Shown here: piece after piece, positions 35,572 through 46,155 of the stretch
How the letters are laid out: each line of letters starts with the position of its first letter
Position numbering within the stretch: position 1 is the stretch's first letter
NCBI GenBank assembly: GCA_036245805.1
Contig: BTRK01000002.1
Location: forward strand, 12,334,689-12,398,688
DNA length: 64,000 nucleotides
Direction: 5' to 3'
DNA from: Pristionchus mayeri
Taxonomy: Eukaryota > Nematoda > Chromadorea > Rhabditida > Neodiplogasteridae
The notes under the pieces: model-generated
Told to the model about the DNA's origin: nothing
Seen by the model: the letters and a program-made list of their open reading frames with translations, nothing else
Databases searched by the model: none
Made by a program: the position numbers and the translations under genes

Positions 35572-36338
35572 ATGGGAGACGGCAAGAACTACGACATGAA
35601 CGCTGATAAACAAATGACCGGATGCGTGAGTTATTTTTTCCTAAATGTAAAAAAAAGAGTTTTGTTAGGGTTTTTTGTTCAATTGAAAAATACAACTATT
35701 TGGTCTAAATTTTTTGTAATAAACTCATTTGCCCAATACAGGAGATTGCCTTGCTAGTCCTTGCCGTCACCGCTGGCTTCAGCTTCATGATCTGCTTGCT
35801 CGTGTGCCCCGTCTTCATTTACGACTGGTGGAAAAAGAAACAGCAAGCTAAGATAATTCAAGAGCAAGATAACCAAAATAACAACGATATCCCGAGGTGA
35901 TTCTCCCTATTTTCTATTCTGCGGATGACCCTGATTTGCATATTTTAGAGCCGCGATAGCTGCGCAGGATCAGCAGTTCCGCCAGGGCAACAACAACGAC
36001 ATCCCGCCGTTAGTACTCTAACTTCTTCATCGATAATAATAACAAAAACAACAACAATAATATTAATATATCGTCGAAAAATGGGTTAGAATTATGCATA
36101 CCAAAATTCAGCGCCGCGATGGCTCCGCCACAGTATCCGACTGGTCCCAACCAGTCCATGGTGACCGTTGCATTTAAGGACAAGAACGGAAAGATCAGCC
36201 ATGCAATGGTGAGCTATTTGTATCTATTATATAAATTTCATAATCGCTGAATATAGCAAAAATATAAAAATATATTTTACTTTTCAGGTTCCTGGGATCG
36301 CAGAACCAGCCAAAAAACTTACGAACAGAGATTATTAG
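35572..36338 (+). CDS. C3: intact TM protein with P tail
   Basis: Exons 35572-35625, 35742-35896, 35949-36008, 36112-36208, 36288-36338; 138 residues in phase. The first exon is long (MGDGKNYDMNADKQMTGC). TM EIALLVLAVTAGFSFMICLL, CPVFIYDWWKKKQQAKIIQE; spacer AAIAAQDQQFRQGNNNDIPP; P module PPQYPTGPNQSMVTVAFKDK, NGKISHAM; end VPGIAEPAKKLTNRDY. C4 is its close neighbour duplicate. Confidence 0.8.
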
Positions 36339-36667
36339 AATTATCACTGAAGATATCGAAAGTGAAAACAAACTTGATAAAACATCTGCATTAAATAATG
36401 ATGGTCTATCGAGTTTACTACATATTCTGAATTACGGGCATATATTCGGTCTATCCAAAAGAATAGATCTGTGCTTTATCACCGACTTTCTTCCTCTTTG
36501 ATAGATACTACTTTATTCTTTATTTTTTTAAATTTTATTATTCACTGTGAATAATTTGACAAATACTACGTGACAATTTGAAATTGAATTTCGGTTAACC
36601 GTCTCGCTCCCCTCATCCCCACTCATTCCCCCACTTTCCCCTCACTCCGAGTGGTCATCACTCTGCA

Positions 36668-37392
36668 ATGGGTGACGACACTGCAAAACAGAAAGACTCG
36701 AGCGGATGGGTGAGTTGACTTTTCATTTTACTAAACCCATTTTTGATTGATAAATAAAATACAATAATTAAGTAATTTTGTTGTAACTGACTCATGCGCA
36801 CAATACAGGGCATTGTCATACTCTTCCTTATCGTTTCCGCCTGCTTTATCTTCCTCATGTGTCTCATCCTCTGTCCCCTCAAAACATACGAATGGTGGAA
36901 ACGAAAGAAGCAGCAATAGATCATTCAAGAGCAAGATCAGCAAGATAACAACGACGTCCCGAGGCGGGTCTGCCTACTTTTTCATTCTCCGGTTGAACCT
37001 GATTTTAGAGCCGCAATAGCTGCGCAGGATCAGCAGCTCTGCCAGGGCAACAACAACGACATCCCGCTGTTAGTTTTATTACGTAAACAAGAAAAACAAC
37101 AACAATAATAATAATAACATATCGTTGAAAAGTGGGTTATAATTATGAACACCAACATTCAGCGCCGCGATGGCTCAGCCACAGTATCCGACTGCCCCCG
37201 ACCATCCCATGGTGACGGTTGCATTTAAAGACAAGAACGGAAAGATCAGCTATGCAATGGTAAAATATTTATATATATTATACAAATTTCATAAAAATGA
37301 ATAACTTTTTACATTCCAAACATATATATTTTACTTTTCAGGTTCCAGGGATTGCAGAACCAGCCAAAAAACATACGAACAGAGATGATTAG
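36668..37392 (+). pseudogene. C4: close duplicate of C3, nonsense codon and GC donor
   Basis: Exons 36668-36709, 36809-36963, 37009-37068, 37163-37259, 37342-37392; promoter 36550-36667. TM exon GIVILFLIVSACFIFLMCLI, then EWWKRKKQQ and TAG at 36917-36919, where C3 reads AKIIQEQ. The donor after IPR is GAGGCGGGT rather than GAGGTGATT. Downstream exons remain open and very like C3 (PDHPMVTVAFKDKNGKISYA). A truncated TM peptide of about 50 residues could still be made. Confidence 0.75.
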
Positions 37393-37923
37393 AATTACAA
37401 CTGAAGATATCGAAAGTGAAAACAAACTTGATAAAGCGTCTGTATTCAATAATGATGGCCTATCGAGTATACCACATGGTCTGTTTACGTGAATATGACG
37501 CACTTTGCCTAAAAATATTGCAATGTCTGGCATAAAGAAGAAATGTGGAATTTCTGAAACTTCTGTTATGGGGTTCTCAAGGGTGCTGATAGTAATGAGC
37601 ATTTTTATGTTGCATGTTGTGCCTTCTTTGAACGAGACGACGACATGTCGAATTCGCATTTTCGCGTTTATCTCTACTTTCGATGTTCCTAAATTTTGGT
37701 GCACATCCTGGGGTCAGAATTTGAATGTATATTTTCAAACAATCAAATACGCATTTGTTTTCTCACTGTTCGTCTTCCTCAATTACCGTACGTGCAATCG
37801 ATGAACTTTGAATAATAGGCCAAATAATACGTGAGAATTCGAAATTGAATTTCGATTATTTGTTTCTCCTCTTTTTCTTAGTTTCCCCTCTTCTCCCGCA
37901 CTCCGAGTGGTCATATCGCTGCA

Positions 37924-38551
37924 ATCGGAAAAGGAAACGATGTGAGTTTTGCCTTCTTTCGTCGGTTGTATGATCACAGTTCACTTGAAATTCTTTAACA
38001 GCCTTATTTTCAACCAGTCGATGCCTGCTGGGTAATTGGTGCATCTATGATCGGCGGCGTCTCTATTATTATTCTCATGATGTATATGTATTTCTTATAC
38101 CTGGGATACAAGTTGAAGATTCAATTCAACAACTGTCAAGCGGAGCAAGGTATCCCGAGGTGATTATGTTTATTTCTAAATGTTTAACATTCGCTGATTT
38201 TGCCTGATTTTCACCGATTCTTCAAAATATTACATAACGTTTTGCTTTTTCATAACTGAATTTTTCTGAATTTTCTCTTCTCTTTCAGGCCTGTTCTGGA
38301 CCTGCCCAACATCCAGTATCCGACTGATCCCAACCAGCCTACCATGGTACCCATTGCACAGAAGGATGAGAATGGAGTGATCAACAATGTGATGGTGAGC
38401 AATTTATACTAATTTTTTTCTTCAAAATCGTAAAATTATTGCAAGACTATTATTGAAGACATATTTTTGAACAAGCAATTTCCTTTTGCAGGTTCCTGTG
38501 CTGACTCAGCTGGCCACCACACAGCAGGTTACCAGAGATGGCAAGCAGTAA
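37924..38551 (+). pseudogene. F1: TM + P tail, start codon ATC
   Basis: Exons 37924-37941, 38002-38159, 38289-38394, 38492-38551 (TAA); 113 codons open. The proximal promoter block (37808-37923) is intact, but the expected ATG is ATC (GCTGCAATCGGA). The TM exon is in frame only from the upstream acceptor TTTAACAG: PYFQPVDACWVIGASMIGGV, then YLGYKLKIQFNNCQAEQGIP. The tail lacks a spacer: PVLDLPNIQYPTDPNQPTMV, PIAQKDENGVINNVM, VPVLTQLATTQQ. Only the start is damaged, so recent loss or non-AUG initiation are both open. Confidence 0.65.
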
Positions 38552-39059
38552 AACGATTAGAAATAAACCAAGGGTGGACTCAACCCGGGAGATATCCAAT
38601 GTGAAAATGAATTTGTTTAAAAAGAACCATACAACATCGTATTCAAATAACTCCAATGCAAAAAAATCACATCGAATAGAAAATTAGTCGAAATAATTTT
38701 GTTTCGATAATGCGCTTTATGCTATGGAACACTACCTGACAATTCGAAATTAGCCTACATCGCTACACAATTTGGATTTACTTATCTTGTATCAAACCTT
38801 TTAGTATGGATCCGAGCAGAGCTGTTAATAGTTTTTTGAATACTAAAGCATGTGATCACGTGGAACTATTTATTTTAGAACATGTTTATCGAGTCTTTTC
38901 GACCGGCGTTTACGTTATTTTACGATACGTTACTTTTTTCATTGGATTGCGATTCGAAAAAGGTAGAGCCTCTTCATGTGCCTTCTTTTTCACCCTCTCC
39001 AAGAAGAGACAAATTCCTTTCTCGTCAGATCGTATATCTTGATTTGACTAAGCATTTAT
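38552..39059. other. Intergenic with decayed promoter piece
   Basis: About 38720-38750 has ACCTGACAATTCGAAATTAG, the distal promoter motif without a proximal block. No gene follows. Confidence 0.5.
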
Positions 39060-39806
39060 AAAATTGAACAAACAATACGTGACTATGAGAAACTGAATTT
39101 TGAAATAATCGTTCAATTAGTTTTAATTTCTTTGTATAACTGAGTAAACAATACGTAGCAATTCAAAATCGAATATCACATAATGATTAGGGCGGCGAAA
39201 ACGATTCTCGAGCGCTCGACTTTGTTTACTCCTCTTTTCGAGTGCTCGAGGGAAGGCGTGTTTACGACCCCTCTCTCGTCGAGTGCTCGTTTTGGCGGGA
39301 AGAGAGAGCGAGTGAGTCGAGTCATTTTCGAGTCGAAATCGAGTCAAGGCGATTTTCTCAGCTCGTAGTAGTCCAAATCATTTAATTTTTGGACAGTTGG
39401 ATTCTGCTTGACGTGACCAATCGAAAAAGTTTTTTCCGATTTTTCAGGTTTGTGCGGAGAATTTCAATATATTATCCGTTTTTGCATAAATACCCTAAAA
39501 TGTATATGTGTTCGATAGCTCTCATTGAGCTGATTCCCACTGCGCAAAGAATAGGCAATTTGGACCACTTAGAGCTGAGAAAATGTCCGACTCGATTTCG
39601 ACTCGACCCGAATCTACTCACTCGTCCTCTAGGGGACAATAAAAGGGAGAGGGTCGAGTGCTCGAGAGACTCGATCTCGACTCGATCCAACTAGTAAACA
39701 AGTCGACTCGATGAGTCGTTTTCCCCGCCCTAATAATGATCCCCCCCCTCCTCTTCACCATTCATTTCCCCTCTTCTCCGCCTCTCCGAGTGGTCATTGA
39801 TCATTG
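39060..39806 (+). promoter_or_regulatory. G1 promoter split by a hAT MITE
   Basis: Two distal motifs (about 39063-39100 and 39130-39175, AACAATACGTAGCAATTCAA) lie left of the MITE and the proximal block (CCATTCATTTCCCCTCTTCT, CTCCGAGTGGTCATT) right of it, so the usual 30-40-base spacing has become about 580. Confidence 0.7.
39188..39732. mobile_element. hAT-type MITE with 8-bp target duplication
   Basis: Ends TAGGGCGGCGAAAACG and CGTTTTCCCCGCCCTA; target duplication ATAATGAT at 39180-39187 and 39733-39740. 545 bp, dense in CGAGTGCTCGAG and GTCGAGTCGA strings, no coding frame. 8-bp duplication is the hAT hallmark. Confidence 0.85.
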
Positions 39807-40988
39807 ATGGATTGTGTGAGTGTTCATTGTGTTTTTTTTTTGTTTTAATTTGACAAAATAAAATATTGCAGAAGGGCGTAGTATCTTTGAGCACTTTGGT
39901 CCCCGGAGCAGTGATCATTCTAATTATCGGCTATCTCCTCAATAGGTCCCACCTCAAGAAACTCGCTCTACACAAACAACTTATGCTCGATAGAGAGAGG
40001 TGATTCGGACATATTTTCAGACACAGCATGTGTCTCATTGACTATCTTTTGTAGAGGCAAGATAGCAGCGATGGCCGTATAACAGCAGCCGATCCTTCAG
40101 GGCTACGCCTGCGGCATCCAACCGTTAGCATTCCTTCTTTGCTTGCTCACTGTAAACAGGGTGATCTGGATAAGTTTTTGATAGGATTATCCAATTCAAA
40201 ATCGAAGATCGTCACACGAAAAACAATTTTAGAAAGTTCTTGAAAAAATGTTTTTACGATCATCAATATGACGTTAAATGCTCTGCCCGAGGCGCTGCTA
40301 TTCGAGATGTTTTGTCCGCTTCATCATTTAAACAGCAAATTAAATAAAAAAAAACGATAATAATTAGTCATACCGTAATCGAAAGCTACCGCAACATCTG
40401 GCAGTGAGTCCGACACTGCATTTTGTGTTCAAATATGTTCGCCTATTTCAGACCCATAGTGGATCCTCCCAACATCCAGTTGCCGACTGTTCCCAATCAG
40501 CCCACCATGGTACCCATCGCACAGAAGAGCACAAATGAAGAGATCACATATGTCATGGTGAGTATCATTTAGAAATTAAAAAAATAAATAGCAAAATTTA
40601 TATATTTATTTAAATACCGATTATTTCAGGTTTCAGTTGCGACTCCGGCAGTCAAACAACAGACGAACAACATCCCGCTGTAACATTTTCTCATATATTT
40701 CCCACACTCGACTAAGTTTTTGACTATCGCGTATGTTTCAGACCCACAGTGGATCCGCCCAAAATCCATTACCCAACTGATCCCAACCAGCCGACCATGG
40801 TGCCCATTGCACAAAAGGGCAAGAATGGAGTGATCATGTATGTGATGGTGAGCGATTTGCACTAAAATATATATTTGTTAATATCTCAATATATTATTTG
40901 GAAAGAAAGCAAAATATAAATCGATACTTTCCAGGTTCCTGTGATGGTTCAGCCAGCCAATCAACAGACGAACATAGATGTCAAGTAG
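39807..40988 (+). pseudogene. G1: TM gene with two tandem P tails, stop in spacer
   Basis: Exons 39807-39815 (MDC), 39872-39999 (KGVVSLSTLVPGAVIILIIG, then NRSHLKKLALHKQLM), 40055-40123 (spacer RGKIAAMAV then TAA at 40080-40082), 40452-40557 (VDPPNIQLPTVPNQPTMVPI), 40630-40683 (VSVATPAVKQQTNNIPL, TAA), 40742-40847 (second P exon, TDPNQPTMVPIAQKGKNGVI), 40935-40988 (VPVMVQPANQQTNIDVK). The TAA at 40681-40683 overlaps a donor (CCGCT|GTAACA) whose phase fits exon 40742. If the spacer exon with the stop is skipped (it is 2-2), the frame is restored, so the gene may still work. Confidence 0.6.
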
Positions 40989-41184
40989 TCAAGCCAGTCA
41001 TGTGAAGCCAATAGTAGAATTTACACTAAAGATATAGAAAGTGAAAACGAAATCGATAAAACAACTGTAGTCAACCATTAGAATCGTTCGATTTTCCGAC
41101 AGAATATCGCTTGACGCGTGCATAATCAAACCGTCATAGACCGTCTTTGTCGTCATTTTGTGTTGATATTGATTAATTCACAAT

Positions 41185-41239
41185 TTTCCTTCCCCTTCAC
41201 TTCTCCCTCTCTCCGAGTGGCAATGTCTCTGCAATGATT
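41185..41239 (+). promoter_or_regulatory. Orphan promoter and start
   Basis: TTCTCCCTCTCTCCGAGTGG, CAATGTCTCTGCA, ATG at 41234 then ATTGTATTT. No TM exon follows before the F2 promoter. The flanking 41115-41185 (CGTCATTTTGTGTTGATATT) recurs at 44715-44750. Confidence 0.6.
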
Positions 41240-41736
41240 GTATTTGTTGATGTTTTTTTTCTATCGTTTGTACTTGCCTTTCTGATACGTCCTCCCAAAC
41301 GGGACAGTAACCGATCTGTCCCCCAAACCGTGCAGAGCCCAATTTTTTTCAATAGCTAAGTGTTTTCATTTTTTTCTCTTGTTATCGATGGAAATACGGC
41401 ACCTTTGTCTTGAATCTAATGCAGTATACAACTAAATATATGTTTACTTTCATCACCTCCGTAAAGAAACGTATCTGTAACACGATATGGAGGGAGACGA
41501 TACTACGGTACAGAAATACCGATTTTGGGCTCATCACAATAAATATTCCTCGTGGATGCATGATAGACTAGTATACGTAAAATGGTTAAGATTTTTTAAA
41601 TTTAACTTTTAGCTTTGAATATTCGGACAAACAATACGTGACAAATCGAAATTGAATTTCACATAATTGATTCTCTCCCTCTCTTCTCCATTCATTCCCC
41701 CATTTCTCCCTCTCTCTGAGTGGTCATTTATCTGCA

Positions 41737-43126
41737 ATGAGCGATGTGAGTTCCCGTCTTTCCACCATTTGGTGATGCTTTTCACTTTCAATTCTTTAAC
41801 AACCTTATTTTCACCCAGGCGGCGACTTGCTGGATAACCGGAGTGTCAATAGTCGGCGGCCTCTGCGTCACGTTTCTCCCGATTTATCTTTATGTCTTGT
41901 ACCTGGAACGCAAACTAAAGGCGCAATTCAACATCTGTCAAGCTCAGCAAGATATCCCGAGGTGATTCTATATTTTTTAAACAAAATAATGAAAAATAAA
42001 AATATATTTGCTTCACGTGTATACTAAAAAAACTATAGTAGCCATTGTCTCCAGGAATGTGCATGCCCTGCACATATTATGTATACAAGCACGATAAATT
42101 ATATTTCGCCGTAATCGTGAAATGCGCTGAATCTGAGCAAAACCCGAAATGAAATCATATAATTGTGTTCCGTATTCTAACCATACTGTACCTGACTATC
42201 GGGCAACTACGCTCCGTAAACGTTTGAAGGCGTTCACGGATATTTAGAAACCGATGAAAGATGGATTACACAAATGACGGCAAAATAGCGGTTCTGCAAC
42301 CGCGTCTCACCAAACGCAAGAGCCTATTGTAGGCAAATGTTACAGTAAGGTTACGGTATCGACGGTGTTTTCTGATTTACCGATGAAAAGTCTCACACAA
42401 TGTCTGACCTACCGCCACGGGTTTCGGTAGGTTTTGAATACGGTATGGACACAAAATCCACGTTATCTATCAATTGACCAATTAAATCATGAATCTGACC
42501 CAACGTCTGACCCACCACCACAAGCTGCGGTTGCGATATATTGCTGTAGGTGCGCGTTACCGGTGTTTTGCTTCTATCAACTGACGAAATCCTGAAGCTG
42601 ACACAATATCTACTCCAACGCCACCTCGGGCTACAAACACGAAAAATCCAACACCCATTTTTTGGTTGTAAACATTTTTCTGGAAATTTCTGGAATATAT
42701 TGCCGTGTAATGACCTTGAAATTCGGATGGCGGAATACTGCCAAAATCTCGTTCGCATCGACAGCGCCACGCGAAAGCTCTCGGTTTATGGTAAATGCAA
42801 CAATGTATGCATGCGCAATTCACCCTCCCCCCCCCTCCCGTGTGATTCATTTTTCTTTTCTTTTTCATATTTGAATTTGTAGTTTGGCTTCAATTTCAGG
42901 CCCATTCTGGTTCTGCCCAACATCCGGTACCCGACTGATGCCAACCAGCCCATCATGATTCCCATTGCTCAGAAGGATGAGAATGGAGTGATCAAGTATG
43001 TGATGGTCAGTAAATTATATTATTGAAGACACATTTTTGAACATACAATTTTCTTTCCAGATTCCTGTGCTGACTCAGCTAGCCAATCAGCAGCTGAATA
43101 AAGATGTCAAGCAGTCGAGCCAGTAA
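41737..43126 (+). CDS. F2: intact TM protein with P tail, no spacer
   Basis: Exons 41737-41745 (MSD), 41819-41961, 42900-43005, 43061-43126; 107 residues in phase; promoter 41617-41736. TM AATCWITGVSIVGGLCVTFL, YLYVLYLERKLKAQFNICQA, QQDIPR. Tail PILVLPNIRYPTDANQPIMI, PIAQKDENGVIKYVM, IPVLTQLANQQLNKDVKQ. Intron 2 holds about 600 bp of the CTGACCCAACG repeat. Confidence 0.78.
42180..42800. repeat. Second block of the CTGACCCAACG repeat
   Basis: CATGAATCTGACCCAACGTC near 42489, CACCCATTTTTTGGTTGTAA near 42653 and CGACAGCGCCACGCGAAAGC near 42758 correspond in order to units at 29500-30400. Located in intron 2 of F2. Confidence 0.7.
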
Positions 43127-43129
43127 TGT

Positions 43130-44186
43130 GAAGCCGATAGTAGAATTTAATCTGAAGATCGATCCAACTAAAATCAATATTTTGAGTCTCTTTACCTTTA
43201 ATTAATTTGAAATGACTCGACGGCTGACTTTTTTGCAACTCCCAATAGTGTGAGTCTGTTCACGACCTTTAATTAATTTGAAAAGGATAGATGTGCTATA
43301 TGAGGCAGTATTCCAACGAAAGATTCGTCACAATTCTTAATTTTTCAATTTTTCGAATTTTTTGAGTAGTGTAGAATTCGGGTTTCGAATTCATTCTTAT
43401 AATAATTCACTGAGAATAGTTAGGGGGCATCATTGGTTCATTCTCAAGTGATTTGGAGAGCATTCGAGCAAATTTTACTTTTTTGAAAAAATGAAAAAAA
43501 TGGAAGACAAATGAGGAAAAACTTTTTTTTAAATGGAAACAAAGTGACTCAGTACATTCAGTTGACATCAATTACGAATAAGAAGTAATCTAAAAACAAT
43601 GGGAGGTAAAAATTTCGCAACGTGCTAAAATGACGTTGCACGTGTGTGGTGGAAAAGGCGAGGTTCAACAAGTTTGCCTCGAAAAATAGGGGAATATGTA
43701 CGCGAAAATTTACGATTTTAAAAGTGTTTCCGGATTAAAAAAGTATGCAGAATTCGAATCCGTAGAGATCTCATTAAAGTTAAGAGGAAAATTTTTCAGG
43801 AACTGAAATTTTCGACAATTTTGGATTCGAAAAAAATGATTTTTTGAGAAAAAGTGCATTTCAAATGCGTTCCGCGGTGGTCTTCTCAACCGTAAAGTTG
43901 TTCTCCTCGTTGTAAGGATCATTTTCTGTGTTTGCTGAGATTCCTACTCAATATTGAAGGATTTTATGACCTTTTGAATTTTCAAAATTTTTAGAGCCGG
44001 CTTTTAGGTACTTTTCAAATCCCGGCTCCACAAAGCTAAATTTTAATTTCTTGACTATAGATGCATCCACCACCGAAGTGGGGATGAGATTGAAGTACGT
44101 TGAACAGTTTGTATATGGGAGGTCTCAATTTCATGCAATCTCTCAGAAGACGCGTGATATATTTAAATATATTCTGATAATTTCAG
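43130..44186. other. Interval without recognised exons
   Basis: AT-rich sequence with short poly-A/T tracts. The string CCGGCTTTT...AATCCCGGCT near 43997-44030 is a small hairpin. No promoter, TM exon or transposon ends seen. Confidence 0.4.
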
Positions 44187-44572
44187 GTTACAGTCGCGAC
44201 TCCGGCAGTCAATCAACAGGCGAACAACATCCCGCTGTAATTATACCTCACATATTTTCTGACTAAAAAAGCTAAGTCTTAGCTTTCATTGATTATCGCG
44301 TTTACTTCAGACCCACATTCTATCCGCCCGACATCCAGTACTCGACTGACCCCAACCAGCCCACCATGGTGCCCATTGAACAAATTAGCAAGGATGGAGT
44401 GATCATGTGTGTGATGGTGAGCGATTTGTACTAAAATGGTTTAAAGAAATATCTTAATATAGCAATATTATTTGGAAAAGAGCAAAATGTAAATCGATAT
44501 TTGCAGGTTCCAGTGATGGTTCAGCCAGCCAATGAACTGACGATCAGAGATGTCAATCACTCGAGCGAGTAG
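44187..44572 (+). pseudogene. G2: 3' exons of a G-type gene
   Basis: 44187-44240 VTVATPAVNQQANNIPL with TAA overlapping a donor, 44311-44416 FYPPDIQYSTDPNQPTMVPI, 44507-44572 VPVMVQPANELTIRDVNHSS. No promoter or TM exon upstream. Same order as the second half of G1. Confidence 0.65.
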
Positions 44573-44749
44573 AGAGAAGACGAGATTAGAATTTATACTG
44601 AAGAGATCGAAAGTGAAAACTAATTCGATAAAACGACTGTATTCAACCATTGGTATCCTTCGATTTTCCGACAGAATATCGTTTGATGCGTGCATCAAAC
44701 CTTCATAGACCGCATTTGTCGTCATTTTGTGTTGATATTGATTCATTCA

Positions 44750-44808
44750 CAATTGTCCTTCCCGTCCACTTCTCCCTCTCTCCGAGTGGCCATACCTCGG
44801 CAATGATT
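44750..44808 (+). promoter_or_regulatory. Orphan promoter and start
   Basis: TTCTCCCTCTCTCCGAGTGG, CCATACCTCGGCA, ATG at 44803 then ATTGTATGT. Counterpart of 41185-41239, with the same upstream flank; no gene follows. Confidence 0.6.
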
Positions 44809-44972
44809 GTATGTCTTGTTTGTGTTCTTCTATAGTTTGTACTTGCCTGTGAGGGTACTTCAGTACGATATTTCAGTTTCAATTGCACTGCACAATCGGA
44901 TGAGTGCGTGTTGTATCTGCACAGAGTTAGAATATCATATGATTGTTTGTGGTTGGAGGTTCCATAGTATAA

Positions 44973-45147
44973 TTCATTCGGCTCTTCTTCGATATTTGCC
45001 CCCCCCCCCCCTCTTCCTATATCATTTCTCATTGCCTCCCCATCGCAAAGGGGTTGTGCGACCGAAAATCAGGTAGGGATACCTAGAAATGAGGGGCTAT
45101 GGGAGGAAGGGGGGGGGGCAAATATCGAAGAAGTGCCATTCATTCCT
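44973..45147. repeat. MITE-like inverted repeat with poly-C / poly-G ends
   Basis: TTCTTCGATATTTGCCCCCC at the left and its inverse at the right (GGGGGGGGGGCAAATATCGA) flank about 85 bp. Confidence 0.6.
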
Positions 45148-45184
45148 TACGGTCATGAATTACAATTTGAATATATCACACTTG

Positions 45185-45236
45185 AGATCGGCGATAGCTG
45201 CGCAGATCAGTCTATCCTGTCAGAGAAGCTTCCAAT
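45185..45236 (+). pseudogene. Spacer-exon relic
   Basis: GGCGATAGCTGCGCAGATCA keeps the AIAAQ-coding core of a spacer exon, without donor or neighbours. Confidence 0.45.
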
Positions 45237-45239
45237 AAG

Positions 45240-46155
45240 ACATATATTGGACTAGCGGCCACTCCTCCCGCTCACGAGGCTCCATCCCCTCGGCACTATC
45301 CTCTCTTGTGCGACACAATTCGGAAGATCAATCCCCCCATTTTCACGCACATTCTGCACTTGCCACCCTAGTGGTGTACGATAAATAAAAATTAAATAAG
45401 AGCGCAACAACAACGACCGTATTTTATTTACGGCTCGGCGGTACTTCGAGATACGAATAATTAGTATTAAAGGGATACGGTGGCCCAAAATATTACATTT
45501 TTATTTTTCATGCCCTTTGTTTATTGAAATATACTATTAAAAATAAATTATTACGAAAAAAATAAAAATAAAAATAAAAATATGCAAGGGGTGAAATTAG
45601 ACTTCGAAAATTGCATTAATTTGAACGGGAGCGTGTTCCATGGCATACTGTGGGAGAGGTTTCGACATCGACAAGTTGGCACTTTGCCAAGTCGCGCCAC
45701 TGGCATTGACTTTACTGACGTTTTGCTGTCGTTTTGCCCTTTCTTGCTAGTCAATTTTTATTAAAATGTGTTGTATAATGATCTAGACATCTTTTCCGCA
45801 ATGAATTCAAGAAGGAGTGGGTCTTTTAAGTCTGCTATGTGATGCCAAACCTCTAATTGCACTGACGAGTTAACTTCTCTAGTTGAGCTGACTTCACTTT
45901 CGCGTAACTTGCGTATAATCTGTATTTTAAATACTGATAACTTGCCCCGCGATTCTGCCACTGCTTATTCAGGGTGAATCAAACGTGCCCTCCGCGTAGA
46001 ATTGCTCGTTGTTAGCATGCTACACGTTTTGCTGCCTTGTTGTTTCCTTTTGTTGCACTGAGCTCTTTTCCTCATTGTTGTTTTATTTAAATATATCGCA
46101 GTTTTGTGATGTTTCTATTGTCGTGATCGTCATTCGATCATTTCTCCCATTTCAG
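45240..46155. other. Interval without recognised gene
   Basis: Open frames on both strands are short and lack family signals. The first Dopey-like exon begins at 46156. Confidence 0.35.

Noticed and set aside
12699..37392. Nematode operon with SL2 trans-splicing
   Set aside because: Each gene has its own promoter block directly before ATG, and intergenic distances and 3' flanks do not suggest polycistronic processing.
43300..43990. Possible transposon between F2 and G2
   Set aside because: No inverted ends or target duplication could be found by eye.
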